Shown one piece after another: positions 15,399 through 25,400 of a DNA stretch of 27,738 nt. Position 1 is the first letter of the stretch. Every line of letters begins with the position of its first letter. The notes beneath the pieces are model-generated. The model was not told the origin of the DNA. It searched no databases and saw only the letters and a program-made list of their open reading frames with translations. Source of the stretch: JBGRPZ01 sp041725955 (lineage in GTDB: Bacteria > Bacteroidota > Bacteroidia > Bacteroidales > JBGRPZ01); NCBI GenBank assembly GCA_041725955.1, contig JBGRQE010000046.1, positions 1-27,738 of the forward strand, written 5' to 3'. A program made the position numbers and the translations under genes.

Positions 15399-16424
15399 AT
15401 GGGATTATTTTCAATATTCAGAAAAGAACTAGCAATTGACCTGGGAACAGCCAATACAATCATTATTTATAATGATAAAGTAGTGGTCGATGAACCCTCT
15501 ATCGTTGCACAGCAGCGATCCAACGAAAAAATTATTGCCGTTGGAAAAAAGGCTATGATGATGCATGGGAAAACGCATGAGGACATCAAAACAATTCGCC
15601 CTCTGCGTGATGGAGTAATCGCAGATTTTCAGGCCTCTGAGCATATGATCCGCGAGATGATCAAAATGGTTGGAATAAAAAGTAATTTCTTTAAACCCGA
15701 CTTACGTATGGTAATCTGCATCCCCAGTGGTATTACCGAAGTTGAAAGAAGGGCTGTTATCGACTCTGCAGAACAGGCCGATGCAAAAGAAATCGGTCTT
15801 ATTCACGAACCCATGGCTGCTGCTATCGGTATTGGTATCGATGTCCTTGAACCTACCGGGAATATGATTATCGATATAGGAGGAGGAACTAGCGAGATTG
15901 CCGTAATTGCTCTTGGAGGTATTGTTAATAACAAGTCTATCCGTATTGCCGGAGATGATTTCAATAATGATATTGTTGACTATATGAGAAAGCAACATAA
16001 TATCAGTATTGGAGAAAGAACCGCCGAAAGAATAAAAATCGAAGTAGGTGCTGCCATGATTGATATCGATAATCCACCTGATGATTATCCTGTACATGGT
16101 CGTGATATGCTTACAGGTATTCCAAAAGAAATTAAAGTCAACTATCAAGAAATTGCACAATCATTAGATAAGTCTATTTCTAAAATTGAAACTGCTGTGC
16201 TCAATGCTTTAGAAATGACTCCTCCAGAATTGTCTGCAGATATTTTCCGAACAGGAATCTATTTAGCAGGAGGAGGATCTATGTTGCGAGGTTTGGACAA
16301 AAGAATTCATCTAAAAACCAAATTACCTGTTCATGTTGCCGACGATCCATTGAGAGCTGTTGCCCGAGGTACAGGTATCGCATTAAAGAATTACGATAAG
16401 TTTACCTTCTTGATTAAACATTAA
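15399..16424 (+). CDS. mreB: rod shape-determining protein MreB
   Basis: This is a 341-residue actin-like ATPase. It begins with the usual N-terminus LFSIFRKELAIDLGTANTIIIY (phosphate 1 loop), followed by HEPMAAAIGIG, IIDIGGGTSEIAVIALGG (phosphate 2) and YLAGGGSMLRGLDKRI (adenosine motif). MreB filaments beneath the inner membrane guide the elongasome during side-wall peptidoglycan synthesis. Length and motifs are those of an intact MreB. It heads the mreBCD cluster, with a strong hairpin between it and mreC that could set their relative expression. Confidence 0.96.
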   Translation: MGLFSIFRKELAIDLGTANTIIIYNDKVVVDEPSIVAQQRSNEKIIAVGKKAMMMHGKTHEDIKTIRPLRDGVIADFQASEHMIREMIKMVGIKSNFFKPDLRMVICIPSGITEVERRAVIDSAEQADAKEIGLIHEPMAAAIGIGIDVLEPTGNMIIDIGGGTSEIAVIALGGIVNNKSIRIAGDDFNNDIVDYMRKQHNISIGERTAERIKIEVGAAMIDIDNPPDDYPVHGRDMLTGIPKEIKVNYQEIAQSLDKSISKIETAVLNALEMTPPELSADIFRTGIYLAGGGSMLRGLDKRIHLKTKLPVHVADDPLRAVARGTGIALKNYDKFTFLIKH

Positions 16425-16437
16425 ACCAAAATACACC

Positions 16438-16491
16438 AAAGTATTTAGATTGAATGATTTGCTTGCACCTTCTTCAATCTAAATACTTTTT
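16438..16491 (+). terminator. hairpin terminator or attenuator between mreB and mreC
   Basis: Perfect 17-bp arms AAAGTATTTAGATTGAA (16438-16454) and TTCAATCTAAATACTTT (16473-16489), with an 18-base loop, are followed by TT within a run of five T. It has the full form of an intrinsic terminator yet lies inside the mreBCD cluster, so incomplete termination would give more MreB than MreC/MreD. Confidence 0.75.
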
Positions 16492-16511
16492 CATTAAGGC
16501 AACATTATACA

Positions 16512-17333
16512 ATGAGAAACCTTTTAAGATTTCTATTAAAGAATTATTTCATCTTCCTGTTTCTCGGACTGGAATTCATAGCCATATTCCTAATTATCAA
16601 CCATAATAGATATCAAAAAACTGTTTTTGCGCAGACTGCAACAGAAATAAATGGAATTTTCGGCTCAAGAATAATGAATTTCAATGAATATTTATCTCTA
16701 AAGAAAACAAATTCTCTGTTGGTAGAAGAAAACAAATATCTTAGAGATCAATTGTATAACCTTCCTCTTTACTCGGATAGCAGCAAACAATCTGTTATTG
16801 ACACAAGCTTTTCCTTTATTCCTGCCAAAGTAATTAGCCTAAACACTTTTCAGCAAAATAATTATATGATCATTAACAAAGGGATTGCAGAGGGTATCAA
16901 AAAAGATATGGGAGTAATCTCTTCAAATGGAGTTGTTGGTATTATCACCAATGTGTCTAATAATTACTCGGCAATAATGTTGCTAATTCATCAACAGTCT
17001 ATTATCAGCGCAAGAGTAAAAAAGAACAATCAATTGGTAAATGTATCTTGGCCAGGTGAAAATTATCGCTATGGATTGGTCGAAGATATTCCTTACCATA
17101 TACACTTGCAAAAAGGGGATACAATTATTACCAGTGGAAACTCTTTCCTATTTCCTCGAAATATTAATATTGGAACGATTACTTCACAGCATGTTGAGGA
17201 AGGTGTAAAACTGAATACTGCAGATATGAAATTCTTTAATGACTTTAAAAGTCTGCAATATGTTTATGTTGTGAATAATCAACAAAAAGAGCAAGAAATT
17301 CAACTTTTAGATAGCTTAGGTTTAAATAATTAA
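16512..17333 (+). CDS. mreC: rod shape-determining protein MreC
   Basis: This is a 273-residue protein with the MreC plan. A short cytoplasmic N-terminus is followed by one membrane helix (FIFLFLGLEFIAIFLII), a coiled-coil (about 50-90, with YLSLKKTNSLLVEENKYLRDQL), and a periplasmic beta-domain beginning FIPAKVISLN. GVVGIITNVSNNYSAI and GDTIITSGNSFLFP are typical conserved stretches. MreC links MreB and MreD to the periplasmic penicillin-binding protein of the elongasome. It lies 14 bases before mreD. Confidence 0.93.
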   Translation: MRNLLRFLLKNYFIFLFLGLEFIAIFLIINHNRYQKTVFAQTATEINGIFGSRIMNFNEYLSLKKTNSLLVEENKYLRDQLYNLPLYSDSSKQSVIDTSFSFIPAKVISLNTFQQNNYMIINKGIAEGIKKDMGVISSNGVVGIITNVSNNYSAIMLLIHQQSIISARVKKNNQLVNVSWPGENYRYGLVEDIPYHIHLQKGDTIITSGNSFLFPRNINIGTITSQHVEEGVKLNTADMKFFNDFKSLQYVYVVNNQQKEQEIQLLDSLGLNN

Positions 17334-17347
17334 GAAGAGTATATAAA

Positions 17348-17869
17348 ATGGCATATAAGAGGTTTTTTAGTTTTATCGCATTGATTATTTTGCAAGTCTT
17401 TTTCTTTGACAAGATGCAATTTAATATATTTCTACACCCCTTTCCTTATGTCCTTTTTATTCTAAGTCTACCTTTCGAAATTCCTGGATATTTACTTCTT
17501 TTTTCGGCCTTTTTCTTGGGATTGGGAGTAGATTTCATGACCAACAGTATGGGTTTTCATACTGCTGCATGCGTTTTAATGGCAGGACTGCGCCCATTTG
17601 TTATTCGCTCCTTAATTAAACGAATTGAAGACACAAACAAATTATCACCCAATATAGCCAGCTTGGGAGTAAACAGATATCTTGCTTATGCAGCATCACT
17701 TATATTTATTCATCACATCTGCTTATTTGCCCTAGAAGCTTTTAATATAATTGATATTTTTAAAATTATTCAAAGAAGTATATTAAGTGGTTTATTTACT
17801 TTGCTATGGGTTTTAATCTTCCAGTATCTCTTTACAAAGAGAAATTCGAAAAAAACACGCACAGTGTAA
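17348..17869 (+). CDS. mreD: rod shape-determining protein MreD
   Basis: This is a 173-residue inner-membrane protein with about five hydrophobic segments. Typical features include an early PFPYVLFILSLPFEIPGYLLLFSAFFLGLGVDFMTNSMGFHTAACVLMA stretch (seen here in pieces) and ARG-type loop residues LRPFVIRSL. MreD is the small membrane partner of MreC. It sits 14 bases after mreC and 25 before the exosortase gene, on the same strand. The next expected genes, mrdA (PBP2) and rodA, are absent from the window. Confidence 0.88.
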   Translation: MAYKRFFSFIALIILQVFFFDKMQFNIFLHPFPYVLFILSLPFEIPGYLLLFSAFFLGLGVDFMTNSMGFHTAACVLMAGLRPFVIRSLIKRIEDTNKLSPNIASLGVNRYLAYAASLIFIHHICLFALEAFNIIDIFKIIQRSILSGLFTLLWVLIFQYLFTKRNSKKTRTV

Positions 17870-17894
17870 AATTTAGTTCAATCAAATACTTAAT

Positions 17895-18437
17895 ATGAAA
17901 AAATCATACAGAGATATTGTATCTTATGTATTGTTTATAGGCACAACCCTTTGTTATTATTTTAGTTACTCCACAATTTTAAAGTTATTACTAAATACTT
18001 CAATAAAAGAAGTATACACCCATTTAGGAAAGTTTTTGCTTTGGGCGAATGCCTTTATTCTGCATTCTGTTGGCTTTTTAAACTTTACGATTACAGAAGA
18101 CAAAATTATTTTTCTTGACGTAAATAGATTTATTTCTATTGGACCAGGATGCTCTGGATTTAAACAATCCTTGCTAATTATTTGTGTTATGTCAGTACTA
18201 ATGATTTCTTGGAAAAGAAAAATCTTACTAATTTTAAATTCAATATTAATCCTACAACTTTATAACCTGATTAGAATATTCCTTCTTTCGCTAATAATGA
18301 TATATCTCCCCGATATATGGAAATTCTCTCACGACTATGTTTTCAGACCAGGATATTATCTGGTAATTTTTTACTTATGGGAATTTCATGGCAGAAAAAA
18401 CTCTTTGGGTTTCCAAAAACTACTCGCTTTGAACTAA
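17895..18437 (+). CDS. exosortase/archaeosortase-family transpeptidase
   Basis: This is a 180-residue polytopic membrane protein with the exosortase catalytic signature. Cys86 lies in GPGCSGFKQ, Arg127 in NLIRIFLLS, and His146 in SHDYVFRPGYY, in the order Cys-Arg-His seen across exosortases and archaeosortases. These enzymes process proteins at a C-terminal tripartite sorting signal (short motif, membrane helix, basic tail). The length fits the compact Bacteroidota types, but I cannot assign a subtype. It follows mreD by 25 bases, so it may share the mre transcript. No protein in this window carries a matching sorting tail; the two sorted proteins here use T9SS instead. Confidence 0.8.
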   Translation: MKKSYRDIVSYVLFIGTTLCYYFSYSTILKLLLNTSIKEVYTHLGKFLLWANAFILHSVGFLNFTITEDKIIFLDVNRFISIGPGCSGFKQSLLIICVMSVLMISWKRKILLILNSILILQLYNLIRIFLLSLIMIYLPDIWKFSHDYVFRPGYYLVIFYLWEFHGRKNSLGFQKLLALN

Positions 18438-18467
18438 ACTATATACACTTAACCTTTTCTTTATTAC

Positions 18468-18495
18468 GGAAACTTTTTAAGTGATAAAAGTTTCC
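18468..18495. other. hairpin after the exosortase gene
   Basis: A perfect 10-bp stem GGAAACTTTT/AAAAGTTTCC encloses an 8-base loop about 30 bases past the exosortase stop. No T-run follows, so termination would be weak. Its right arm overlaps the -33 region of the next promoter and could also act as a protein-binding site. Confidence 0.45.
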
Positions 18496-18519
18496 AGGAA
18501 ATAAATTTATATATATTTG
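18491..18519 (+). promoter_or_regulatory. promoter of the efflux operon
   Basis: TATATTTG at 18512-18519 matches the Bacteroidota -7 box exactly. The -33 box is imperfect: TTTC at 18491-18494, 17 bases upstream. Transcription would start about 40 bases before the 199-residue hypothetical gene. Confidence 0.5.
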
Positions 18520-18567
18520 CCACCATGTAAGAAAACAAAGCACTAAAACTTACTAACACTTATTACA

Positions 18568-19167
18568 ATGGGAAATATGTCATCAAATTCATTGCAGCAA
18601 TATTTAGATTTTATTCTGCAAGAGGACAGAAACATGATCCATAAAGATTTTATTAAATCTTTAGTCAAAGAAAAACTCAATAATAAAGAAGAAATTTGGA
18701 TAGAATCATTCTTAGAATTCTGTGCTTCACATTTCAAAAAAGAACTGGACCAAGAATCTAAAAACTCTAACACCAACTATATTAGCTTTCTTTTTGGCAT
18801 TTCTTCTACTCTGTTTAGCTATATTGATCGATTCATAGATATCGAAAATGTTTTGGAAAAAGAATTTCCCGCACAGCTTATCGATTACAAATTCGAATTA
18901 AATCAAACCCTAAATAATTGCATTGCTTACAATCTAGAACATAGCAAAGGTAGTATCCATATTGCTGACGATATAGATTGTGGCCTGCAAGCGCATCTCT
19001 TTTTGCAAAAGTTTGATCAAATAAAATCTTCATGTCTTAATTTTGGCTCTAGGTGTAAAAAAGACGATATAATCAAAAGTTTATATAAAAGGCACCTAGA
19101 TCGAGTTGCAAGCGATGAAGGCTTAAAAGAATATGAAAAACAACTAGCGAATATAATTCAACATTAA
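18568..19167 (+). CDS. hypothetical protein heading the efflux operon
   Basis: This is a 199-residue, probably cytosolic and all-helical protein. It contains QYLDFILQEDRNMIHKDF, WIESFLEFCASHFKKEL and HIADDIDCGLQAHLFLQKFDQI. No signal peptide, transmembrane segment or familiar motif is visible. ATG at 18568 is the first start; ATG at 18577 is possible. It ends 12 bases before the TolC-type gene, and the promoter at 18491-18519 precedes it, so it is co-transcribed with the RND pump. The bundle-like composition faintly recalls regulator ligand domains, but no helix-turn-helix is seen and I do not assign a function. Confidence 0.75.
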   Translation: MGNMSSNSLQQYLDFILQEDRNMIHKDFIKSLVKEKLNNKEEIWIESFLEFCASHFKKELDQESKNSNTNYISFLFGISSTLFSYIDRFIDIENVLEKEFPAQLIDYKFELNQTLNNCIAYNLEHSKGSIHIADDIDCGLQAHLFLQKFDQIKSSCLNFGSRCKKDDIIKSLYKRHLDRVASDEGLKEYEKQLANIIQH

Positions 19168-19179
19168 ACCTATTTTTCA

Positions 19180-20580
19180 ATGAAACAATCACATTGGATT
19201 ATATTCTTTTGCTTGGGATATATAATTTCACCGCTTTTTCTTTTCGGGCAAGAAAAAGAATGGTCTTTCAATTTGAAAGAAGCACAAGAATATGCACTAA
19301 CAAACAACCACCAAAGGAAAAATAGTCTTCGGGATATTGAAATTGCCAAAGAAAGAATAAATGAAGCAATTTCAAGTGGTTTACCACAGGTATCAGGAGC
19401 CATTAGCAATCAGAACTTCCTGAATTTGGCAACAACCCTAATTCCCGATTTTATTGGTCCTGTAGTTTTTCAGATTAATGAAAACTATTTTGGTTTGAAA
19501 CCAAACCAATCAGTCCCTTCAGGAAATCTAATTGCTGCTCAATTTGGAACTAAGTACAACGCCTCGGCAGAGGTAAATGTCAATCAATTAATATTTAGCG
19601 GAAGTTATATTGTTGGACTAATGGCTTCAAAAGCATATCTTAAACAAAGTGTTTTAAGCGATACCCGAACAAAGCAAGATATAGAAGAACAGATTGCCTT
19701 GGCCTATTATGGGGTTTTGGTTACACAAAAAAACCTAGATATCTTTAAGAACACCCTTAAGAACACCGAGAAACTAGCTTATGAAACCGAGGAAGTTTAT
19801 AAAAGCGGTTTGATTGAAGATACAGATGTCGATCAGTTAAAACTTCTTGTTGAAGATTTAAAGTCGTCGGTAAGCAATACCCAGTGGCAAATTACCATTG
19901 CAAAAAACAATCTTAAGCTTCAAATGGGAATTCCTGTAGAAGACGAAATTGAGTTAAAAGAATCTTTGAACGACCTATTGGAGAAGAGCAATTATGAGAG
20001 CTTGATAAAAAACAATTTTCAGGTTTCATCAAATATAAACTTTCAGATAATTCAAAGTCAAGAACACTTAGCTAAGCTAAATCTGAAAAATGAAAAAACA
20101 AGCTATTTGCCCAATATTTCAGCTTTTTTCAATGCTAAGACCAATGCAATGCGTAACGAATACAACTTTTTTGATAATTCTTTACCTTGGTATCCAACTA
20201 CTGTTTTTGGATTCCAACTAAATTGGTCGATTTGGACAAGTGGTCAGAGAAAATCAAAGATAGATCAGGCAAAATTGAATTTATATAAGCTTACAGAGCA
20301 AAGGCTTGAAGTTAAAGAAAGTTTAGACGTTCAATTTTCAAGTTTAAAAACCAGCGCTTTATACAACTTAGACATATATAAGCAAAAGAAAAATAGTAGA
20401 AAGCTGGCAAAACGCATTTATACAAAAACTCAAGAAAAATATAAAGAAGGGGTTTCTTCAAGTAACGATCTGCTAAACACATATAATCAATACCTAAAAT
20501 CGGAAGGTGATTACAGCATTGCTTTGATGAATTTTTTGAGTGCAACGACAAAATTACAAACGATATTAAAGAAAGAATAG
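19180..20580 (+). CDS. TolC-family outer-membrane efflux channel
   Basis: This is a 466-residue protein with a signal peptide (MKQSHWIIFFCLGYIISPLFLFGQ) and the duplicated TolC-type helical architecture. The first repeat has LKEAQEYALTNN, NSLRDIEIAKERI and SGLPQVSG. The mid part has VNQLIFSGSYIVGLMASKAYL and IALAYYGVLVTQKNL. The second repeat has LPNISAFFNAKTNA and LNWSIWTSGQRKSKIDQAKLNL, ending with EKYKEGVSSSNDLLNTYNQYL. It should form the trimeric outer-membrane exit duct of the RND pump encoded downstream. Length fits the family (about 430-500). The TetR gene starts 4 bases after its stop. Confidence 0.92.
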   Translation: MKQSHWIIFFCLGYIISPLFLFGQEKEWSFNLKEAQEYALTNNHQRKNSLRDIEIAKERINEAISSGLPQVSGAISNQNFLNLATTLIPDFIGPVVFQINENYFGLKPNQSVPSGNLIAAQFGTKYNASAEVNVNQLIFSGSYIVGLMASKAYLKQSVLSDTRTKQDIEEQIALAYYGVLVTQKNLDIFKNTLKNTEKLAYETEEVYKSGLIEDTDVDQLKLLVEDLKSSVSNTQWQITIAKNNLKLQMGIPVEDEIELKESLNDLLEKSNYESLIKNNFQVSSNINFQIIQSQEHLAKLNLKNEKTSYLPNISAFFNAKTNAMRNEYNFFDNSLPWYPTTVFGFQLNWSIWTSGQRKSKIDQAKLNLYKLTEQRLEVKESLDVQFSSLKTSALYNLDIYKQKKNSRKLAKRIYTKTQEKYKEGVSSSNDLLNTYNQYLKSEGDYSIALMNFLSATTKLQTILKKE

Positions 20581-20584
20581 AGAG

Positions 20585-21202
20585 ATGGAGGAGAGAAAGA
20601 CTGAAGATATATATATCGAAAAAATAAGTCAAATGTTCCTTGAATATGGAATAAGAAGTGTTAGCATGGATGATATTGCCAAAAAACTTGGCATCAGTAA
20701 AAAAACCATTTATCAATACTTTAAAGATAAAGAAGATATAGTTCTTAAGTCTTGCGAATATGTCATAAATATGAAAACATCATTTGTAGAGGATGTTATA
20801 AGAAAGAAGCTTCACCCAATTGACGAGTTTTTAGAATTTATGGCAATCGATGATCGTGCTCCTAAAACAGAATCCAATACCTGTACTTACGATCTCTTGA
20901 AATATTACCCACATATTATTGAAGCTCTGAAAAGAGAAACGGATCAAAAATTCACTCAGATTCTCGAAGACAATCTAAATAAAGGCATTGATTATTCTGT
21001 ATACAGAAAAGATATAAATGCTTTTCAAATTTCACGAATGATGATGATTAGCTTTAATGCCATTCATCAATCTAATGTTTTTAAGATTGAATACTTTATA
21101 AAAAAGTCGTTCAGAGAACAGCTGACAGGATTTTATCTGAATGGCTTACTATCTGATGAAGGTCGCAAATACATAAAAGAAAATTGTCCAAAACTATTAT
21201 AA
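20585..21202 (+). CDS. TetR/AcrR-family transcriptional regulator
   Basis: This is a 205-residue regulator with an N-terminal TetR helix-turn-helix: MFLEYGIRSVSMDDIAKKLGISKKTIYQYFKDKEDIV, at about residues 14-50. The C-terminal helical domain, about 60-200, would bind ligand and dimerise. It lies inside the operon between channel and adaptor genes, with gaps of 4 and 10 bases, so it probably controls this pump and its own synthesis in response to a pump substrate. No obvious palindromic operator was found at the operon promoter other than the hairpin at 18468-18495. Confidence 0.9.
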   Translation: MEERKTEDIYIEKISQMFLEYGIRSVSMDDIAKKLGISKKTIYQYFKDKEDIVLKSCEYVINMKTSFVEDVIRKKLHPIDEFLEFMAIDDRAPKTESNTCTYDLLKYYPHIIEALKRETDQKFTQILEDNLNKGIDYSVYRKDINAFQISRMMMISFNAIHQSNVFKIEYFIKKSFREQLTGFYLNGLLSDEGRKYIKENCPKLL

Positions 21203-21212
21203 TTGAAAAACA

Positions 21213-22394
21213 ATGAAATATACAGCTCGATATAAAACAATTTCAGCATTATCAAGCTTTACCCGGTTAATAGCTGGTTTAGTGATAATTGTTTCTATTT
21301 CATCATGCGGACAGAAAACAGAAAGCAAAAAAGAAATTGAGACAAAAATTAAGGAGTACAAAACTGAAGTCATCGAACTGAACAAAAAGATTGAAGAACT
21401 TCAAAAACAAGTAAATGCGGCAAATCCTCACACAGCACTTCAAGAACCTGTAACCATAGAGGCATTAAAAACGCAAGAATTCAATCACTATTTTAAGGTT
21501 TCAGGAACGCTTGAGGCAGTGAAGCAGGCCATTATCAGTCCTGAAACCAGTGGACGAATTATAAAAATCCAAGTACAGGAAGGCGATCAGGTAAAAAAAG
21601 GACAAGTAATAGCTAAGCTAGATGATGCTGTAATTCAGAACACAATTGCAGAAGTAAAATCATCTTTGAAACTTGCAAAAACAGTCTTTGATCGTCAAAA
21701 CAGACTATGGAAAAAGAAAATCGGTTCGGAGATTCAATTCCTTGAAGCCAAAACCCAGAAAGAAGGTTTAGAACAAAAGCTAAAAACCTTAAATGCGCAA
21801 CTGAATATGACAATAGTCAGATCTCCTTTAAATGGTGTTATTGAAAAGTTATACCAAAAAACAGGAGAATTTGGAAGCCCTGCAGCCCCTTTAGCCCAGG
21901 TTGTTAATTTGAGTTCTTTTTATCTAAAAGCAGATATTCCTGAGAACTATCTTCCTGTGATAAAAAGAGGAACAGATGTTGAGATTAATTTCCCAAGTTT
22001 CCCTGGAATAGATCTAAAAGAAACCATCAAAAGAGTTGGAAATGTTGTAGATCCCAATAACCGATCGTTCGAAATTGAGCTGGAATTCAAAAACCCTGAC
22101 AATAAACTTAAAGCAAATATTATTGGGGAAATAAAAATCAATGACTTTTCTGATAAGAACAGCATTGTTGTACCAACTAAAATTATTCGTAACGACCCAA
22201 ACGGAGCCTTTTTATATACCGCTAAAGCAACTGATAATAAAACAATCGCACAGAAGACTTATATAGAAACAGGTCTTTCTGATGGCATACATACATTGAT
22301 AAACAGTGGCTTGAAACAAGGCGATATGATCATTATTGATGGATATGCCAATGTTTCTAATGGTAGCAATATCAAAATCATATCCAAACAATAA
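21213..22394 (+). CDS. RND efflux periplasmic adaptor (membrane fusion) lipoprotein
   Basis: This is a 393-residue adaptor. A lipoprotein signal ends at VSISSC, making Cys32 the lipidated residue. An unusual early coiled-coil stretch (about 38-70) follows, then the lipoyl half-motifs (PETSGRIIKIQVQEGDQVKKGQVIAKLDD and, after the hairpin, MTIVRSPLNGVIEKLYQKTGEFG). The helical hairpin between them (about 145-195), a beta-barrel (LSSFYLKADIPENYLPVIKRGTDVEI) and the membrane-proximal domain complete the protein. It should join the inner-membrane permease to the TolC-type channel. The start at 21213 includes a rather long basic n-region. It is 10 bases after tetR and 23 before the permease gene. 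Confidence 0.92.
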   Translation: MKYTARYKTISALSSFTRLIAGLVIIVSISSCGQKTESKKEIETKIKEYKTEVIELNKKIEELQKQVNAANPHTALQEPVTIEALKTQEFNHYFKVSGTLEAVKQAIISPETSGRIIKIQVQEGDQVKKGQVIAKLDDAVIQNTIAEVKSSLKLAKTVFDRQNRLWKKKIGSEIQFLEAKTQKEGLEQKLKTLNAQLNMTIVRSPLNGVIEKLYQKTGEFGSPAAPLAQVVNLSSFYLKADIPENYLPVIKRGTDVEINFPSFPGIDLKETIKRVGNVVDPNNRSFEIELEFKNPDNKLKANIIGEIKINDFSDKNSIVVPTKIIRNDPNGAFLYTAKATDNKTIAQKTYIETGLSDGIHTLINSGLKQGDMIIIDGYANVSNGSNIKIISKQ

Positions 22395-22417
22395 TCAGCA
22401 ATAGAGAGTGAATAGCT

Positions 22418-25400
22418 ATGGAAGAGAATTTGAAGAATATAAAGAAAGACTCTCGCGAGAAAAAATTCACGGAGTTTAAAATAACTTCATGGGCTTTAAA
22501 AAATAAGAACACTGTTTATCTAATAACATTTGTACTTTTTCTTTTTGGGGGTATTGCTTATAACTCGTTACCGAAAGAACTTTTCCCTGATATTGTTCAG
22601 CCTATTGTTATGGTTAGGACTATATACCCAGGAAATCCTCCTGTAGATATCGAAAACTTGATTACACGTCCACTGGAAAAAGAAATAGAATCTGTTAAAA
22701 ACCTAAAGAAGATGACCTCTTCATCTTCTGCAGATGCTTCAGTAATTTTTGCAGAATTCAATACGAATGTAGATGTAAAACAAGCCCTACAGGATGTTAA
22801 GGACGCTGTTGACAAAGCCAAATCTGAACTCCCGGACGACTTGCAGAACGACCCTACAGTAGAAGATATTGACTTCTCTGAATTTCCAATTATCAATATA
22901 AATCTTTCGGGAAATTATAGCTTGGAAGAGCTTCGTGAATACGCTGAATTTCTTGAGGATGAAATAGAAACCATTTCAGAAATCACACGAGTTGATATTA
23001 GTGGTGTACCTGAGAAAGAAGTTCGAATTGATGTGGATCAACACCTTCTTGAAGCCAACCAGCTTAGTTTTATGGATATTCAGTCGGCCATTCAACAAGA
23101 GAACCTCTCTATGTCTGGAGGAAATGTTTTACTTGGAGGCAACCGAAGAAGTATTCGTGTAGTGGGTGAATTTAAAGATCCAAAAGAAATCCGCGACATT
23201 GTTGTTAAACACGAAAATGGCAAAATTGTATATCTTAAAGATATCGCTAAGGTTCTATTTACTTTTGAAGAGCCAGAAAGCTTTGCCCGATTAGACCACA
23301 AACCTGTTGTTTCTCTTCAGGTAGTAAAAAAAGGGGGAGAAAACTTATTAACTGCTACAGAGCAAATTTACAAGCTTATCGATAAGGCAAAGGCATCCAA
23401 TGCACTTCCTGAAGGGCTATCAATTTCGATTACCAACGACCAGTCGGATGTTGTTCGCACACAGTTAAACAACCTATCCAATAGCATGCTTATGGGTATG
23501 ATATTTGTGATTTTGGTATTGTTTTTCTTCCTGGGGCCAAGAAATGCTTTTATTGTAGGCTTTGCAATACCATTATCTATGCTCCTTTCCTTTATGATTT
23601 TAGGATTAATGGGATTACGGATAAATACAATGGTATTATTTTCATTAATCTTAGCTCTGGGAATGCTTGTTGATAATGCAATTGTTGTTGTAGAAAACAT
23701 TTTTAGATTCCGACAGCGGGGATATGATTCTATAAAAGCTGCAAAAATTGGCGTTGGAGAAATTGCTTTGCCTATTATTTCATCAACAGCAACCACCCTG
23801 GCAGCATTCTTTCCTCTTTTATTTTGGAAAGACATAATTGGTGAATTTATGAAATATTTACCTCTAACGCTTATAGTGGTATTAACTTCATCATTAATCG
23901 TTGCGCTAGTCCTTTTACCTGTATACTCTAGTATTTTTGTTAGACAAGGAGATCAAAATCCTCCGGTAAAAAAGAAATTTACAATTCGATTGAGTATTAT
24001 TCTAATTATTCTGGGAATTATTTCACTAGCCACGGGTTTAACCATATTGGGTAACTTATTTTTAATATTCGCCATAATTGGTATTGCCAACTTATTATTC
24101 TTAAATAAACTATCCAGGTGGTTCCAAAAGAAATTCTTGGTATGGCTAGAAAATATATATACCAAAATTCTTCATGCCTTTATCAAGAGTAATAATTCTA
24201 ACTGGGTACTACTTGCAAGTGTATTGCTGCTATTTATTACTATCGGTTTTTATTTTGGCACCAATCCAAAGTTTAGTTTATTTCCTTCGAGTGATCCAAA
24301 GTATATAAATGTAAGTGCAAAGCTTCCTGTAGGAACTGATATTATGGTGACAGATTCAGTTATGGGCGTAATTGAAAACAAGGTATATAATATCTTGGAA
24401 CCCAATAATGGAATTGTAAAATCGGTTCTTACACGTGTAGGTAGCGGAGCAGTAGGAGAAAACGAAGGTTTTACTAATCGTATGGGAGGCCCTAACCGAG
24501 GAGTAGTTACCATTCAGTTTGTTGATTTTCAGTATAGAGAAAACATTTCTACATCCATTATTTTGAAACAATTAAGTGATGCTCTAATTCGCACTTACCC
24601 TGGAGTAGAAATTTCGGTAGAAAAGCAAAATGAAGGACCTCCGACAGGAAAGCCCATCAATATAGAAGTTATAGGTAAAGATTTTAACACTTTAATATCC
24701 TTATCAAAGGATATTATTCAAAAAATCAACAAAGAGAATATTTCTGGAATTGAAGGTTTAAAGATAGATTTAGATACAGGTAAACCAGAAATTTTGGTAG
24801 ATATCGACCGTGATAAAGCTAGGAGGTTTGGAGTATCGACATTCCAAATAGCCAATGCAATTAGGACCTCTATCTATGGTACAGAGATTTCTAAATATAA
24901 ACTCGGAGAGGATGATTATCCTATAATGCTACGTAGTCAGAATAAATACAGATATAATCTGACGGCTTTATTAAATCAGAAAATAACTTTCAGAAATCAG
25001 AATACAGGAAAAATCGTTCAGATTCCAATTTCTTCAGTAGCTAATGTACGTTATACCTCAACCTACGACCAGATTAATCGTAAAGATCGGAAAAGAGTTG
25101 TTACCGTTTGGTCAAACGTAATTGATGGATATAATGCCACAGAAATCAATCTGGAAATAAAACCAATATTAGAAGCTTATAATTTCCCTGAAGGCTACAG
25201 TTTTGATGTTACCGGAGAGCAAGAAGAGCAAGCTAAATCTATGGCTTTTCTTGTTACAGCTTTAGGAATTGCAATAGCACTGATTCTAATTATTCTGGTT
25301 ACTCAATTTAACTCTCTGTTCAAACCTATAATCATATTATTCTCTGTTTTATTCAGTACAATCGGAGTATTTGGAGGTTTAGCAACCTTTAATATGGAGT

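Noticed and set aside
17895..18437. Assignment to a named exosortase subtype (XrtF, XrtN, XrtX)
   Set aside because: The catalytic pattern is clear, but subtype assignment needs profile searches and a partner or substrate, which the window lacks.
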